Below are positions 1 to 7,945 of a stretch of DNA of 64,000 nt, piece after piece; the first letter of the stretch is position 1, and every line of letters begins with the position of its first letter. Source of the DNA: an uncultured Collinsella sp. GTDB taxonomy: Bacteria; Actinomycetota; Coriobacteriia; Coriobacteriales; Coriobacteriaceae. A model generated the notes under the pieces. That model was not told the origin of the DNA. It was given only the letters and a program-made list of their open reading frames with translations, and searched no databases. The position numbers were made by a program, and so were the translations under genes. The stretch covers positions 62,001 to 126,000 of the forward strand of contig CABUWV010000002.1 in NCBI GenBank assembly GCA_902495355.1. Reading direction: 5' to 3'.

Positions 1-398
1 GTTACGTAGACGGCGTCCTCGAGCCCTTTGCAGCAGCCGAAGACCACTTCGCCGAGGCAGGCAACGTTCACGTCCGTGTCGTAGGTCACCGGAATCCCGA
101 GGGCGTCGGCGAAAGCGGCGCGAAGACCATAGCCTCGCCACGCGAGCTTGGGCGTCTGGAGGATGGAACCGTAGCGCTCATCGTTGGGGTCGACGCAGGT
201 CGGGCCGAAGGCGCCGATGCCCAACGAGTCCACATCGCGGGCGGTGAACCACTCGACCATTTGCGGGACGGTCTCGGCGGGCGTAAGCGTCGGGGTCTCC
301 ATACGGTCGAGGACCTCGCCGTCGCCGGACACCACGGCACAGACCATCTTGGTCCCGCCGGCCTCGAGGGCGCCGAGCCTCATTTGCTTTTCGTTCAT
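1..398 (-). CDS. ROK-family sugar kinase (fructokinase-like), C-terminus beyond window edge
   Basis: Only the N-terminal ~132 residues are in the window. The protein opens with LGALEAGGTKMVCAV, the phosphate-1 ATP-binding loop of ROK kinases (consensus GIEAGGTKF in fructokinase/mannokinase members), followed by the IGAFGP and TYDTDVN segments; the latter carries the Asp expected to act as catalytic base. Start chosen at 398 because AAGGAGG lies 5-8 nt upstream; an in-frame ATG at 383 lacks this. It follows the GH172 gene on the same strand after an 80-bp gap containing a stem-loop. A cytoplasmic kinase for fructose or a related hexose freed by the glycosidase is the natural inference. Family assignment is firm; substrate is not. 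Confidence 0.85.
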   Translation of the reverse strand, partial: MNEKQMRLGALEAGGTKMVCAVVSGDGEVLDRMETPTLTPAETVPQMVEWFTARDVDSLGIGAFGPTCVDPNDERYGSILQTPKLAWRGYGLRAAFADALGIPVTYDTDVNVACLGEVVFGCCKGLEDAVYV

Positions 399-419
399 GT
401 GATCCTCCTTACAAAGAAA

Positions 420-447
420 CGCCCGCAGTCATGGTCAACCGCGGGCG
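420..447. other. Intergenic stem-loop between GH172 and ROK kinase genes
   Basis: Arms CGCCCGC and GCGGGCG separated by 14 nt. No T-run follows on the minus strand, so this is more likely an mRNA-processing or stabilising hairpin inside the operon than a terminator. Confidence 0.4.
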
Positions 448-477
448 CCCATAACGTTGGCTTGTTTCGAGGCGACC

Positions 478-1602
478 CTACCTGGGCACGCGGTCCTGCC
501 TTGCGGCAAACGGGGCGAGCACGGCGTGCGGCTCGCTTTGGTACCAGTAGGCGACGGTGGAGATGTCGTCCTCGCGCTCGTAGAGCTTGATGTCGTCGTT
601 GCCGAGGTCCTGGAACGTCACGCGCAGGTCCTCCTTGAACGAGATCGGGTCGGGAAGGTGCCACCTGTAGAGGCCGTGCCTGGGCAGCGCGTCGTCGTTG
701 GTCGCGAGCATCGGGTTCGGGTTCGGCTTGCCCGCGCTGAAGCGGTCGCGCGTGGCGTCGCGCGTCGAGCGGTACGGGTAGCCGGCGAACAGTGTGTTGA
801 AGCACTGCGCCTCGGGCAGCGCGTGGGGCGGCCTGTCGAGGAAGGCCCAGGCACCGCCGAAGTAGTCCTCGGCTCCCGTCGAGGTGACCGTGGGGAACTC
901 CTCGTCGCCGTCGAGGAAGAACTTCATCTCGCCCTCGCCCCACCAATAGCGCTCCAGAGCGCACAGGGCCATGTAGGTGCCGACGTAGTAGCCCTTACCG
1001 CGCACGCCGTCGAGCACGGTGTAGTCGACGCCCCTGCGGGTGCTGCGCTCGCGGTTAAAACGGGCGTGGAAGTACATGGCGTCGTCCGGCACGTCGGTGA
1101 GCGCGTAGTTGAACGTGTAGAAGATGTACTTAATGAACCCGGGGTGCTCGCTCGTAAGCGTGACCTTGGCGTGCTTCCTGAAAGGCATCTCGAAGTAGCA
1201 GTTCATGCCGCCCGTCGGGTTCACGCAGATGGGCATCGAGTTGACGATGGCGCGCTCACCGAAGCCGTTGCAGAAGAAGTCGCCGACAGGGCACTCGACC
1301 GAGGGGGTCTCCTCGTCGTCCCAGTAGAAGCGCAGCACGAGGTCGCGCATGACGAAGCTGCCGGCGGCGGTCTTGTCGGGGACGGTCATCCAGATGTGGC
1401 GGATGATGCCGGGGCCCTCGATGTCCGCGAGCGTGATGGTCTCGCCGGACTCAAGGGGCACGCAGCACGAGCCCTTGCGGCCGACGCCGAGGTGGCTGGC
1501 CGACATGGCGGCGCGGCCCTTCTCGCCCGTGATGTTCTCGGGGGTGATGGCGCGGCTTTCCTCACCGCCGTGCATCCACACGTCTTTAAGGAACTCTCTC
1601 AT
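478..1602 (-). CDS. GH172 family glycoside hydrolase (DUF2961)
   Basis: 374 residues, the usual length for single-domain DUF2961/GH172 proteins. Characterised GH172 enzymes act on alpha-D-fructofuranosides (difructose dianhydride I) or D-arabinofuranosides. Family-typical segments are visible: EGPGIIRHIWMTV (~60-75), the RFYWDDEETPSVECPVGDFF block (~95-115), YWWGEGEMKFFLDGDEEFP and STGAEDYFGGAWAF (~235-270). The acidic GEGE and GAEDY motifs should supply the catalytic glutamates, though I cannot align them residue by residue. No signal peptide, so the enzyme is cytoplasmic and must act on imported sugar. It lies 12 nt downstream of PTS IIA and upstream of the ROK kinase in one operon. Family call is confident; the real substrate, possibly a phosphorylated disaccharide delivered by the PTS, is unknown. 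Confidence 0.88.
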   Translation of the reverse strand: MREFLKDVWMHGGEESRAITPENITGEKGRAAMSASHLGVGRKGSCCVPLESGETITLADIEGPGIIRHIWMTVPDKTAAGSFVMRDLVLRFYWDDEETPSVECPVGDFFCNGFGERAIVNSMPICVNPTGGMNCYFEMPFRKHAKVTLTSEHPGFIKYIFYTFNYALTDVPDDAMYFHARFNRERSTRRGVDYTVLDGVRGKGYYVGTYMALCALERYWWGEGEMKFFLDGDEEFPTVTSTGAEDYFGGAWAFLDRPPHALPEAQCFNTLFAGYPYRSTRDATRDRFSAGKPNPNPMLATNDDALPRHGLYRWHLPDPISFKEDLRVTFQDLGNDDIKLYEREDDISTVAYWYQSEPHAVLAPFAARQDRVPR

Positions 1603-1614
1603 CGTCGACCTCCT

Positions 1615-2013
1615 CTATTCGTCGTCTTCGCACTCGGCGGAACTGGCACCGTTCACGTAGACGATCTGCTGGCGCGCCTCGTCGACGAGGGCGTCGAAGT
1701 CGAGTTTCTCGTCGGGGCGCGCGAGCGCGACCGTCATGGCGAGCGGGAGGTTGACACCCGCGATCACGTGGATCCGGTCGGAGGCGAAGCGGGAGAAGCG
1801 CTGGTTCACACTGCCGCCGAGCGCGTCGGTAAGAACGACGACCTCGTCAGTGCCCGAAAGCGCAGCCTCGACCGCCGCGTCGAGCCCCTCGCCGTTGTCG
1901 TTCACGTAGGCGCACACGGCGTTGACGGCGTCGCTCTTACCCGTAAGGAACTCGAGGGTGTCCTTGAAGCCCTGGGCGAGAAGGGAATGGCTCGCCACAA
2001 CTATCTTTCTCAT
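1615..2013 (-). CDS. PTS system mannose/fructose/sorbose family EIIA component
   Basis: 132 residues, a stand-alone EIIA of the mannose superfamily. It begins MRKIVVASHSLLAQGF, with the phosphorylatable His at residue 9, and keeps the DALGGS-like segment (VVLTDALGGSVNQRF, ~80-95) of the EIIA-Man fold. It takes phosphate from HPr and passes it to the IIB encoded at 3668-4141. Gene order on the minus strand is IIB-IIC-IID-IIA-GH172-kinase with very short gaps, so a single transcript is expected. The C-terminus is short and acidic (ECEDDE). Confidence 0.93.
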   Translation of the reverse strand: MRKIVVASHSLLAQGFKDTLEFLTGKSDAVNAVCAYVNDNGEGLDAAVEAALSGTDEVVVLTDALGGSVNQRFSRFASDRIHVIAGVNLPLAMTVALARPDEKLDFDALVDEARQQIVYVNGASSAECEDDE

Positions 2014-2039
2014 TGATTCACCAATCTCTTGGGTCGAAG

Positions 2040-2870
2040 CTAGGCGAGGATGCCGGCGGCGGAGACGACCATCGCGAGGACGATCACCACGAGGATGAGG
2101 GCCGTCATGCTCGCGTTCTTCTTGGTAAGAAGGTAATACGCGCTTCCCGTGATGGCGGCGGGGATCATGGCAGGCAGGATCTTGTCGAGCAGCGGCTGAA
2201 TCTCCATCGAGACGTCGCCGAAGCTGAAGCTAATCGGGCAGGTGACGCCGATGACCGAGGCGATGAGGCAGCCGACCACGGTGAGGCCGAGCACGGAGGC
2301 GGCGGCAGTGAGGTTGGGAAGCTTCTCGCTGAAGTCGGTGACGAGCTTCACACCCTGCTTGTAGCCGAACTCGAGGGCGTGCATGCGGACCCAGAAGATG
2401 GCCAGGATGAGCGCGAACCAGATGCCGGCTCCCACGGGGTTGCCCTCGATGGCCATATAGGCGGCGATGGAGCCCATGATGGTCGGGATCATGGTCATGA
2501 GCAGGGAGTCGCCGACGCCGGCGAGCGGTCCCATGGTGCCGATCTTCAGGTCTTGGACGGCGTCCGCCGCCGCGAGGCCGTCACGCTCCTCCATGGCCAC
2601 GCAGGCGCCGAGGATGATGGCGGCGAGCCAAGGCTGGGTGTTGTAGTAGCGGAAGTGGTTGTTGAGCGCTTGCTTATAGTCCTCGTCGTTCGTGTAGATC
2701 TTCCTCAGGATCGGCGAGAGGGCGTAGGCGACCGAGGCGCCCTGCTGGGTCTGGTAGTTGAAGGTGCACACGCTCATGAGCCAGCGCCAGTTCGCGTTGC
2801 GCAGGTCCTTCTTGGTGACCTTATAGCCGGAGGGCTTGCCCTCGGCGGCGGTGATGTTCTCGTTTTCCAT
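2040..2870 (-). CDS. PTS system mannose/fructose/sorbose family EIID component
   Basis: 276-residue membrane protein of the EIID-Man family. The N-terminal cytoplasmic part (VTKKDLRNANWRWLMSVCTFNYQTQQG) is the classic IID opening, and the GTMGPLAGVGDSLLMTMIPTI block (~110-130) is the conserved IID core signature. Hydrophobic segments follow toward the C-terminus, ending in LILVVIVLAMVVSAAGILA. It forms the membrane translocator with IIC; only 2 nt separate it from the IIC gene, implying translational coupling. Confidence 0.95.
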   Translation of the reverse strand: MENENITAAEGKPSGYKVTKKDLRNANWRWLMSVCTFNYQTQQGASVAYALSPILRKIYTNDEDYKQALNNHFRYYNTQPWLAAIILGACVAMEERDGLAAADAVQDLKIGTMGPLAGVGDSLLMTMIPTIMGSIAAYMAIEGNPVGAGIWFALILAIFWVRMHALEFGYKQGVKLVTDFSEKLPNLTAAASVLGLTVVGCLIASVIGVTCPISFSFGDVSMEIQPLLDKILPAMIPAAITGSAYYLLTKKNASMTALILVVIVLAMVVSAAGILA

Positions 2871-2872
2871 GG

Positions 2873-3658
2873 TTACTCATCCTCTCCGATGAAGGCGTCT
2901 GCGGAAGCGTGGGCGGCGAGCTCGGTGTCCCTCTCGGCACGCTGGTAGAACGCGATCGCGAGGGCAACGCCGACGATGGCGGCGCCGATGATGGGCACGT
3001 TCAGGAAGGCCGAGAGGAAGAAGCCGGCGAGCAGGTACTGGAAGTACTTGCCGGTGGGCATGTAGCGGAGCAGCATGGCGATACCGATGGCCGGGAGCAT
3101 CTTGCCGGCGAGGGTGAGGCCGGAAAGGAACCACTGGGGCATAACCTCGAGGAGCCAGTTGACGGCGGGCTGGCCGAGGGTCACGGAGACAAAGACGGGC
3201 AGGGCGGCGCACAGGCCGAAGAGCGCGGGGCAAACCCACAGGATGGCGTTCATCTGCTTGAACTTGCCCTCGTCGCAGAACTTCTGGGACTTCTCGACGA
3301 CGAAGCCGTTGAGGATCTTGACGATGACGTCGAGCTGGATGCCGAGCATGCCGACCGGCAGGCCGATGGCGAGGCCCGTGTCGGAGCCCAGGGTCACGCC
3401 GTAGGCGGTGGCGATGATGGCCATCGTGCCGTAGTCGGGAATCGACGAGCCGCCGAAGCCCGCGACGCCGAGCTGCATGAGCTGGATGGTGCCGCCGATG
3501 ACGAGGCCGGTCTGCCAGTCGCCCATGACGACGCCGGTGATAAGGCCCCAGAAGACGGCATAGTTGACGAAGATCATCGGGATGCCGTAGTAGTCCACGT
3601 GCTTGATGAAGGCAAGTAGGGTCAAAAGGACGACCTGCAGGATAGTGAAGTTGACCAT
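2873..3658 (-). CDS. PTS system mannose/fructose/sorbose family EIIC component
   Basis: 261 residues, almost entirely membrane-spanning, matching the EIIC-Man/sorbose family. It begins MVNFTILQVVLLTLLAFIKHVDYYG and contains the GDWQTGLVIGGTIQLMQLGVAGFGGSSIPDY region, in which IIC proteins form the sugar path. AGGGAG precedes the ATG. Gaps of 9 nt to IIB and 2 nt to IID place it in the PTS operon. Confidence 0.95.
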   Translation of the reverse strand: MVNFTILQVVLLTLLAFIKHVDYYGIPMIFVNYAVFWGLITGVVMGDWQTGLVIGGTIQLMQLGVAGFGGSSIPDYGTMAIIATAYGVTLGSDTGLAIGLPVGMLGIQLDVIVKILNGFVVEKSQKFCDEGKFKQMNAILWVCPALFGLCAALPVFVSVTLGQPAVNWLLEVMPQWFLSGLTLAGKMLPAIGIAMLLRYMPTGKYFQYLLAGFFLSAFLNVPIIGAAIVGVALAIAFYQRAERDTELAAHASADAFIGEDE

Positions 3659-3667
3659 GATCCCTCC

Positions 3668-4141
3668 TTAGATGAGGTCGGCGACGGAGACGGGCTTGTC
3701 AGCGGGCACGAACTGTGCCGTCACCTTGACGCCGCGGGCGATGAGCGCCTTGTAGCTCTGGACGTTCTCGGCGGAGGCATAGGCGCGCTGGGTGAGCTGG
3801 ACGCCGCCCTCCTTGACAAGAGAGCCGCCGACGATCAGCGACGGGAGCTCGATGCCCGACTCGACCAGGTGAAGGATCGTCTCGGGCTCCTTGGCGATGA
3901 CAAAGACCTTCTCGCGGTCGTACTTGCCCGCCGCGAAGTTCTTGAGCGCGGTCTGCTCGGAGATGATCGAGACGGCCATGCCCGCGGGGCGCGCCATCCT
4001 CATGGTGGACTTCAGGACCTCGTCGCCGGCGACCTTGTCGTCGATGACCATGACTCGGGTCGCGCCCGACACCGGGGCCCACTGCGTCACGATGATGCCG
4101 TGAAGCAGGCGATTGTCGATTCGTGCCATAACAACACTCAT
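3668..4141 (-). CDS. PTS system mannose/fructose/sorbose family EIIB component
   Basis: 157 residues, a stand-alone EIIB of the mannose family. MSVVMARIDNRLLHGIIVTQW contains the family motif RIDxRLxHG, whose His is the phosphorylation site that hands phosphate to the incoming sugar. The reading frame extends further upstream, but the start at 4141 is preferred: AGGAG sits 5-6 nt before it and homology begins there. First gene of the PTS operon, 123 nt downstream of the LevR-like regulator gene. I could not find a -24/-12 (sigma-54) promoter in that gap. Confidence 0.93.
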   Translation of the reverse strand: MSVVMARIDNRLLHGIIVTQWAPVSGATRVMVIDDKVAGDEVLKSTMRMARPAGMAVSIISEQTALKNFAAGKYDREKVFVIAKEPETILHLVESGIELPSLIVGGSLVKEGGVQLTQRAYASAENVQSYKALIARGVKVTAQFVPADKPVSVADLI

Positions 4142-4264
4142 GTTTGCTCCTATCAAATGAAGTTTTACGTTCGGTACTGCCTCGGCGCTATCCGGATTCG
4201 CGCCGGGCAAGGGGTTATCGGATTATTGAGGACGCGCGGTCAGCTCGCGGCGGCGCGGGGAAGG

Positions 4265-7006
4265 TCACTCGTCGAGCAGGAGGTCCGAGGAGCCGAGGCG
4301 CTCTTCTCGCGCCGGGGCGGCGCTCACGCTTATGTAGTCGAAGACATATGCGATCTCGCTTACGGGAACCTCTACGCGATAGCGCGTCGAGATGCTCGAG
4401 AAGCTCTGTCTGAAGGACTCGATGAAATCGGCGCGCTCCTCCTCGAAGCGGTCCTGGCCAACGTAGGTCTCAATGGGGTTTCTGGTAACAAGGCGCTCGA
4501 CGAGACAGCAGAGGTGGACGTAGAGCCCAATGATGGCGTTGCTGCCGATCTTCTCGCCTGTCCTGCGCTGAAGCTCGTGCACGGCGCTCTCGATCTCGTG
4601 GAATAGCCGCTCCGGGTCGAGGATGGTGATGGAGCGGATGACGTTCTGCAGCGTCATGTTCGAGAGCAGCTTCTCGTGGAAAGAAGAGAGCTCGGAAGCG
4701 TCAAGCCACCTGCCGAACACGGCATCGACCTTAGAGGCGGACGCCGTCGACATGATGTCCTCGAGGGCGACGAAGGGGACGGAGGCGACCCCGGGGTCTC
4801 CCGTGCCGATGACGGCGCAGACGCGGTGCTCGGAGAAAACGGCGTCGTTCGACCCGTTCGCGACGAGCTGCTTGAAGGGCCTCGTGAGCAGGCGCGCGCC
4901 TATGGTGCGCGGGAGGCTCTGCGAGACGAGCTGGCGTATCCTTTCCGCGGCGTCGACCCCGGACTCGGAGCAGAAGACGATGGCGTCCTCACGGTTGACG
5001 CGCTCGATCACCTTGCAGTGCGTCACGCACGCGGCGGTCGCGTCGCCAAGAACCTCGGCGATGGACTTGCCGCCGAGCAGCCCGACCCCGATCTCGAGCG
5101 CAAGACCGGTAGAGACGTTGTTCACCACGCCGATAGTGGAGTCGGTAACGTTCTCGAGGGCCTTATAGGCCTCCTCCAAGGAGCCCATGTCGACGAGGAA
5201 CACGACCCCGGTGCAGTAGGAATGGCGGTCGACGAGGCGCTGGAGCGGACCGACGATGTCCTTCAGCTGCTGGTCGTAGGGCATGTCGACCGCCTCGTAC
5301 ACATGCATGCCGAGCATACGGTTCGCCGCGTCGGCGATGCTCGTCGCCGTTGAGTAGCCGTGGGACAAGATGACGCAGAGCGTTCGAAGAGCCTTCACGT
5401 CGCGAGACTCCGATGCGACGCACAGCGTCAGAAGCGTCTTCGTGAAGTGATCGAGCGAGATTCCCAGCGCCCCTTCCACGTCTGCGGCGACCTGATCGGA
5501 GACGCTCGAGGCAAACGGCAATTCGGAGGTCACGGCACCGAGGAGATGGGAGATTTGCTCCGCACAGGCAGACTTTCGCTTAGCCAGGCCGATGCCCGGC
5601 CACAACTGCAGGCAAATCTCCTGGGCCAGTAGAAAAGCGACCTTCCTCGAAAGCTCGATGCCATAAGAAGAGCCTGCGTCGGCAAGGACCGCGCCCACGA
5701 TGCGCTCGAAGGCGCGCGACCTCGAGGAGGTAACGCCGCGGCCGAAGATCAAGTGATCTTCAACGCCGCGCACAGCAGAGACAGCTTGCGAGACGAGCTC
5801 GGAGACAGAGAGCTCCCCGGCGCAGAATCGCTCATCGAGAGAGCACAGGGCATCGAGCGCCTGCTCGACCGGCCCTGTGCTCTCGGCGGCATCCAGGGAC
5901 GCGTCGATCAGAACGCCATCGTCGGGCTGTTGATCGATCTGCGCGGAGGAGAGGAGCCCGCTGGGAAGAAGATACGGGCGAACGACGACGTAGTCGCCCT
6001 CGCGATTGAGGAACGCTTTGGCGCAGCAGTTCGTCACGCAGGCGCGCAAGCCGGCGATGTTATCGGAAAAGTCCGCGTTCACGAGGCAACGGTATGCGCC
6101 GCGGCTGATCTTCACATCAGAACCGATTCGGCACCCCTCGCTGCGCAGGAAGCTCAAGATGAGATCCTCGCGCTCCTCGGGGGTCCGCTCCTTGAGTGAG
6201 GGGACGCGGGCACAGATGGGCATTTTGCTGTAGGCCGAGGAAACCTTCAGGTCATCGGCGGAAAGCGTCGTCGAAAGAACGAGGCGAGCGCGCGGCGCAT
6301 CCTGGGAGGCATCGAGCCCGAGGGCCGTCGCAAGGCAGTGCTCCATCGCAGAGGGAGAGAGTGCCTCGATGCCGTTGACAAAAACCACACCCCCGCGCGA
6401 TTTCGCGATCGACTCGTCAAGAAGCCCGTTGAACGAGGCGGCGTCCGGGACCCCGGCGCAGTCGATGCGCACATAGGAGGAGTCGCGGGACAGCAAGCCC
6501 TGGTTCTTGCCGTACTCGTACACAAGGCGAGAAAGGAAAGACTTACCGACACCCACGCCGCCGCTCAAGAGGATGGGTAGGCCAAACGGAGGGTACTGAA
6601 CCGCAGCCTTGCACTGCTCGACAACGGAGCTGAGGCTCAGGTCGAAGCCCACGGCACGCGCGAAGTCGCGGTGATCGGCGATTCCCGTCGCCTGGATGAG
6701 GTCGGCGAGCGAGGCGTACTCGCTTGCAGAGAGCTTTACCTGAAAACGCTTCTGGAACGCGCGGCGATGAAAATAACGGACAGGCCTGCCCGCCACCTTA
6801 ACCACAAGGCCGGCGCGAACAAGGTCGTTGAGGTACTGGCTCGCCAGGCTCCTGGAGATGATGAGCGTCTCGGCGATGTCGGAGGTGGACAGACGGGCAA
6901 GGTCGTCGAGCGAGACGGCAGAGGTGAGGGCCTCGAGATGCTCGAGAATCCTGTCCCTCATGTCGACGGGTTTCTTTGCCAAGCTGTCCTGTGCGGTCTT
7001 GTCCAT
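4265..7006 (-). CDS. LevR/ManR-like PRD transcriptional regulator with degenerate AAA+ domain
   Basis: 913 residues with LevR-type architecture: N-terminal winged helix (~15-85), AAA+ module (~115-345), PRD1 (~385-500), an EIIA-Man-like domain (~545-690) with a candidate phospho-His in ILSHGYSTATSIADAANRML, an EIIB-like segment (KVIERVNREDAIVFCSESG) and a C-terminal PRD2 (~790-890, GLYVHLCCLVERL). Walker A is intact (GGVGVGKS, 149-156). The normal Walker B acids are replaced (GVVFVNGIEAL, ~206-216), and the GAFTGA loop that contacts sigma-54 is absent: the protein runs from RIDCAGVPDAASFNGLL directly to the SRGG strand. It should sense phosphorylation by HPr and the adjacent PTS and control it. 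Activity through sigma-54 is unlikely; the mode of promoter control is open. Confidence 0.85.
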   Translation of the reverse strand: MDKTAQDSLAKKPVDMRDRILEHLEALTSAVSLDDLARLSTSDIAETLIISRSLASQYLNDLVRAGLVVKVAGRPVRYFHRRAFQKRFQVKLSASEYASLADLIQATGIADHRDFARAVGFDLSLSSVVEQCKAAVQYPPFGLPILLSGGVGVGKSFLSRLVYEYGKNQGLLSRDSSYVRIDCAGVPDAASFNGLLDESIAKSRGGVVFVNGIEALSPSAMEHCLATALGLDASQDAPRARLVLSTTLSADDLKVSSAYSKMPICARVPSLKERTPEEREDLILSFLRSEGCRIGSDVKISRGAYRCLVNADFSDNIAGLRACVTNCCAKAFLNREGDYVVVRPYLLPSGLLSSAQIDQQPDDGVLIDASLDAAESTGPVEQALDALCSLDERFCAGELSVSELVSQAVSAVRGVEDHLIFGRGVTSSRSRAFERIVGAVLADAGSSYGIELSRKVAFLLAQEICLQLWPGIGLAKRKSACAEQISHLLGAVTSELPFASSVSDQVAADVEGALGISLDHFTKTLLTLCVASESRDVKALRTLCVILSHGYSTATSIADAANRMLGMHVYEAVDMPYDQQLKDIVGPLQRLVDRHSYCTGVVFLVDMGSLEEAYKALENVTDSTIGVVNNVSTGLALEIGVGLLGGKSIAEVLGDATAACVTHCKVIERVNREDAIVFCSESGVDAAERIRQLVSQSLPRTIGARLLTRPFKQLVANGSNDAVFSEHRVCAVIGTGDPGVASVPFVALEDIMSTASASKVDAVFGRWLDASELSSFHEKLLSNMTLQNVIRSITILDPERLFHEIESAVHELQRRTGEKIGSNAIIGLYVHLCCLVERLVTRNPIETYVGQDRFEEERADFIESFRQSFSSISTRYRVEVPVSEIAYVFDYISVSAAPAREERLGSSDLLLDE

Positions 7007-7180
7007 GACTTCTTACCTCCTCGTACAAGGAGTATAAGGGGAGAACAGAGAACGGAAGGGGGCGCGTGGGGGAATCAACAGCTCCGAGGAAAAGTCCACC
7101 ACTTGAGGGGCAGAAAACAACGGTCATTGAACATTCAGGGCCGACGCTCAACACTTCGGCTCGACACTTCGCTTTGGAAA

Positions 7181-7233
7181 GGGCCCTGCGCGCCGGGGTC
7201 CCAACATAAACAAGGGCCCCGGCGCGCAGGGCC
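7181..7233 (-). terminator. Strong GC-rich hairpin at the end of the mtnN remnant
   Basis: Twenty-base arms (7181-7202 and 7214-7233) pair almost perfectly around an 11-nt loop. On the minus strand a short TTT follows. It overlaps the mtnN stop codon and is probably the old mtnN terminator. Confidence 0.7.
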
Positions 7234-7487
7234 TAAAGCTTAACAATGCGCGCGGCGATGCGGGCGCAGTCGCAGGCGGCCTTCTTCTCGAAGGTGTTGT
7301 AGTCGACGACCTGGCCCTCGGCGCAGGGCTTGTCGCTGATGGCGCGCACGACGACGAGGGGCACGCCGTTGAGATAGGCGGCCTGCGCGATGGTGCAGCC
7401 CTCCATCTCGCAGCACAGGTCGCCGAAGGTCGCGAGGATGCGCTCCTTCTGTTCCGTGGGCGAGACGGCTCGGTGGGCAAGGTCCTC
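7233..7487 (-). pseudogene. mtnN: 5'-truncated MTA/SAH nucleosidase remnant
   Basis: The last ~84 codons of a 5'-methylthioadenosine/S-adenosylhomocysteine nucleosidase. Reading on the minus strand gives FGDLCCEMEGCTIAQ, then VPLVVVRAISDKPC and NTFEKKAACDCARIAARIVKL before the stop. CEMEG contains the substrate-ribose-binding Glu and RAISDK the catalytic Asp, but the first ~145 residues are missing: an in-frame TGA (7488-7490) abuts unrelated sequence. No start codon with a ribosome site is available, so it is not expected to make functional enzyme. Whether another intact mtnN exists cannot be judged here. The adjacent plus-strand fragment points to a deletion or insertion junction at about 7488. 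Confidence 0.8.
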
Positions 7488-7520
7488 TCAAAAGGGGTCG
7501 TCCGACGCCGCAAGACCTCG

Positions 7521-7688
7521 ATGACCGACTACCGCCTCGAGCAAGTGGCGGATTACCTCTGCACCATCGAACTTGCCTTGGTCAAGTGCGAGGCCAAGGA
7601 GAACGGTGAGACGTACAACAAGTTCTTCGGAGGTATAGGCTCTTTCAAGAGGAACTGGCTCAAGCAAGCCCGCAGCAAGCGGATATAG
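7521..7688 (+). pseudogene. Unrecognised gene fragment
   Basis: A plus-strand frame of ~55 codons from ATG 7521, which is open further back toward 7473, ends NKFFGGIGSFKRNWLKQARSKRI. I do not recognise a family. There is no Shine-Dalgarno sequence before the ATG, and the frame runs straight into the broken end of mtnN, so it reads as the 3' end of a gene brought in at the junction. Of 7689-7894 I can say only that it contains a small GTGAACAG/CTGTTCAC inverted repeat near 7826-7851 and no supported gene. Confidence 0.3.
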
Positions 7689-7894
7689 GTGGTTCCGTAG
7701 TCTCATAGGGAACGGCCATCTCTCCTCCGGCGAGGAACTCCGGGCGACGTGCTTCGAGCAGCGGAAACTGAAACGCAAGCAGAAGCAGCGCGGGCAATGA
7801 TCGGTGCCGACATGGGCCCAGACGTGAACAGTGCTACGTCCCCTGTTCACGGGGCGCGAAACCGCAAAGGTTATCCAGCGGTTGCCAAACGAAA

Positions 7895-7926
7895 AGCCCC
7901 TGACCTGTTTGTGCAGGTCAGGGGCT
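7895..7926 (-). terminator. Intrinsic terminator of guaA
   Basis: Perfect 13-bp stem AGCCCCTGACCTG/CAGGTCAGGGGCT with a 6-nt loop. On the minus strand it is followed by TTTTC and lies 20 nt after the guaA stop. Confidence 0.9.
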
Positions 7927-7945
7927 CGGAAACGCTAGATATCAA

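Noticed and set aside
457..2016. Long plus-strand frame of 519 codons over the GH172 and IIA genes
   Set aside because: Antisense shadow in G+C-rich DNA; repetitive Val/Ala/Glu/Arg composition, no homology, and the minus strand has clear families with ribosome sites.
4142..4264. Possible sigma-54 promoter before the PTS operon
   Set aside because: No GG-N10-GC pair with the expected TGGCAC-N5-TTGC context was found on the minus strand.
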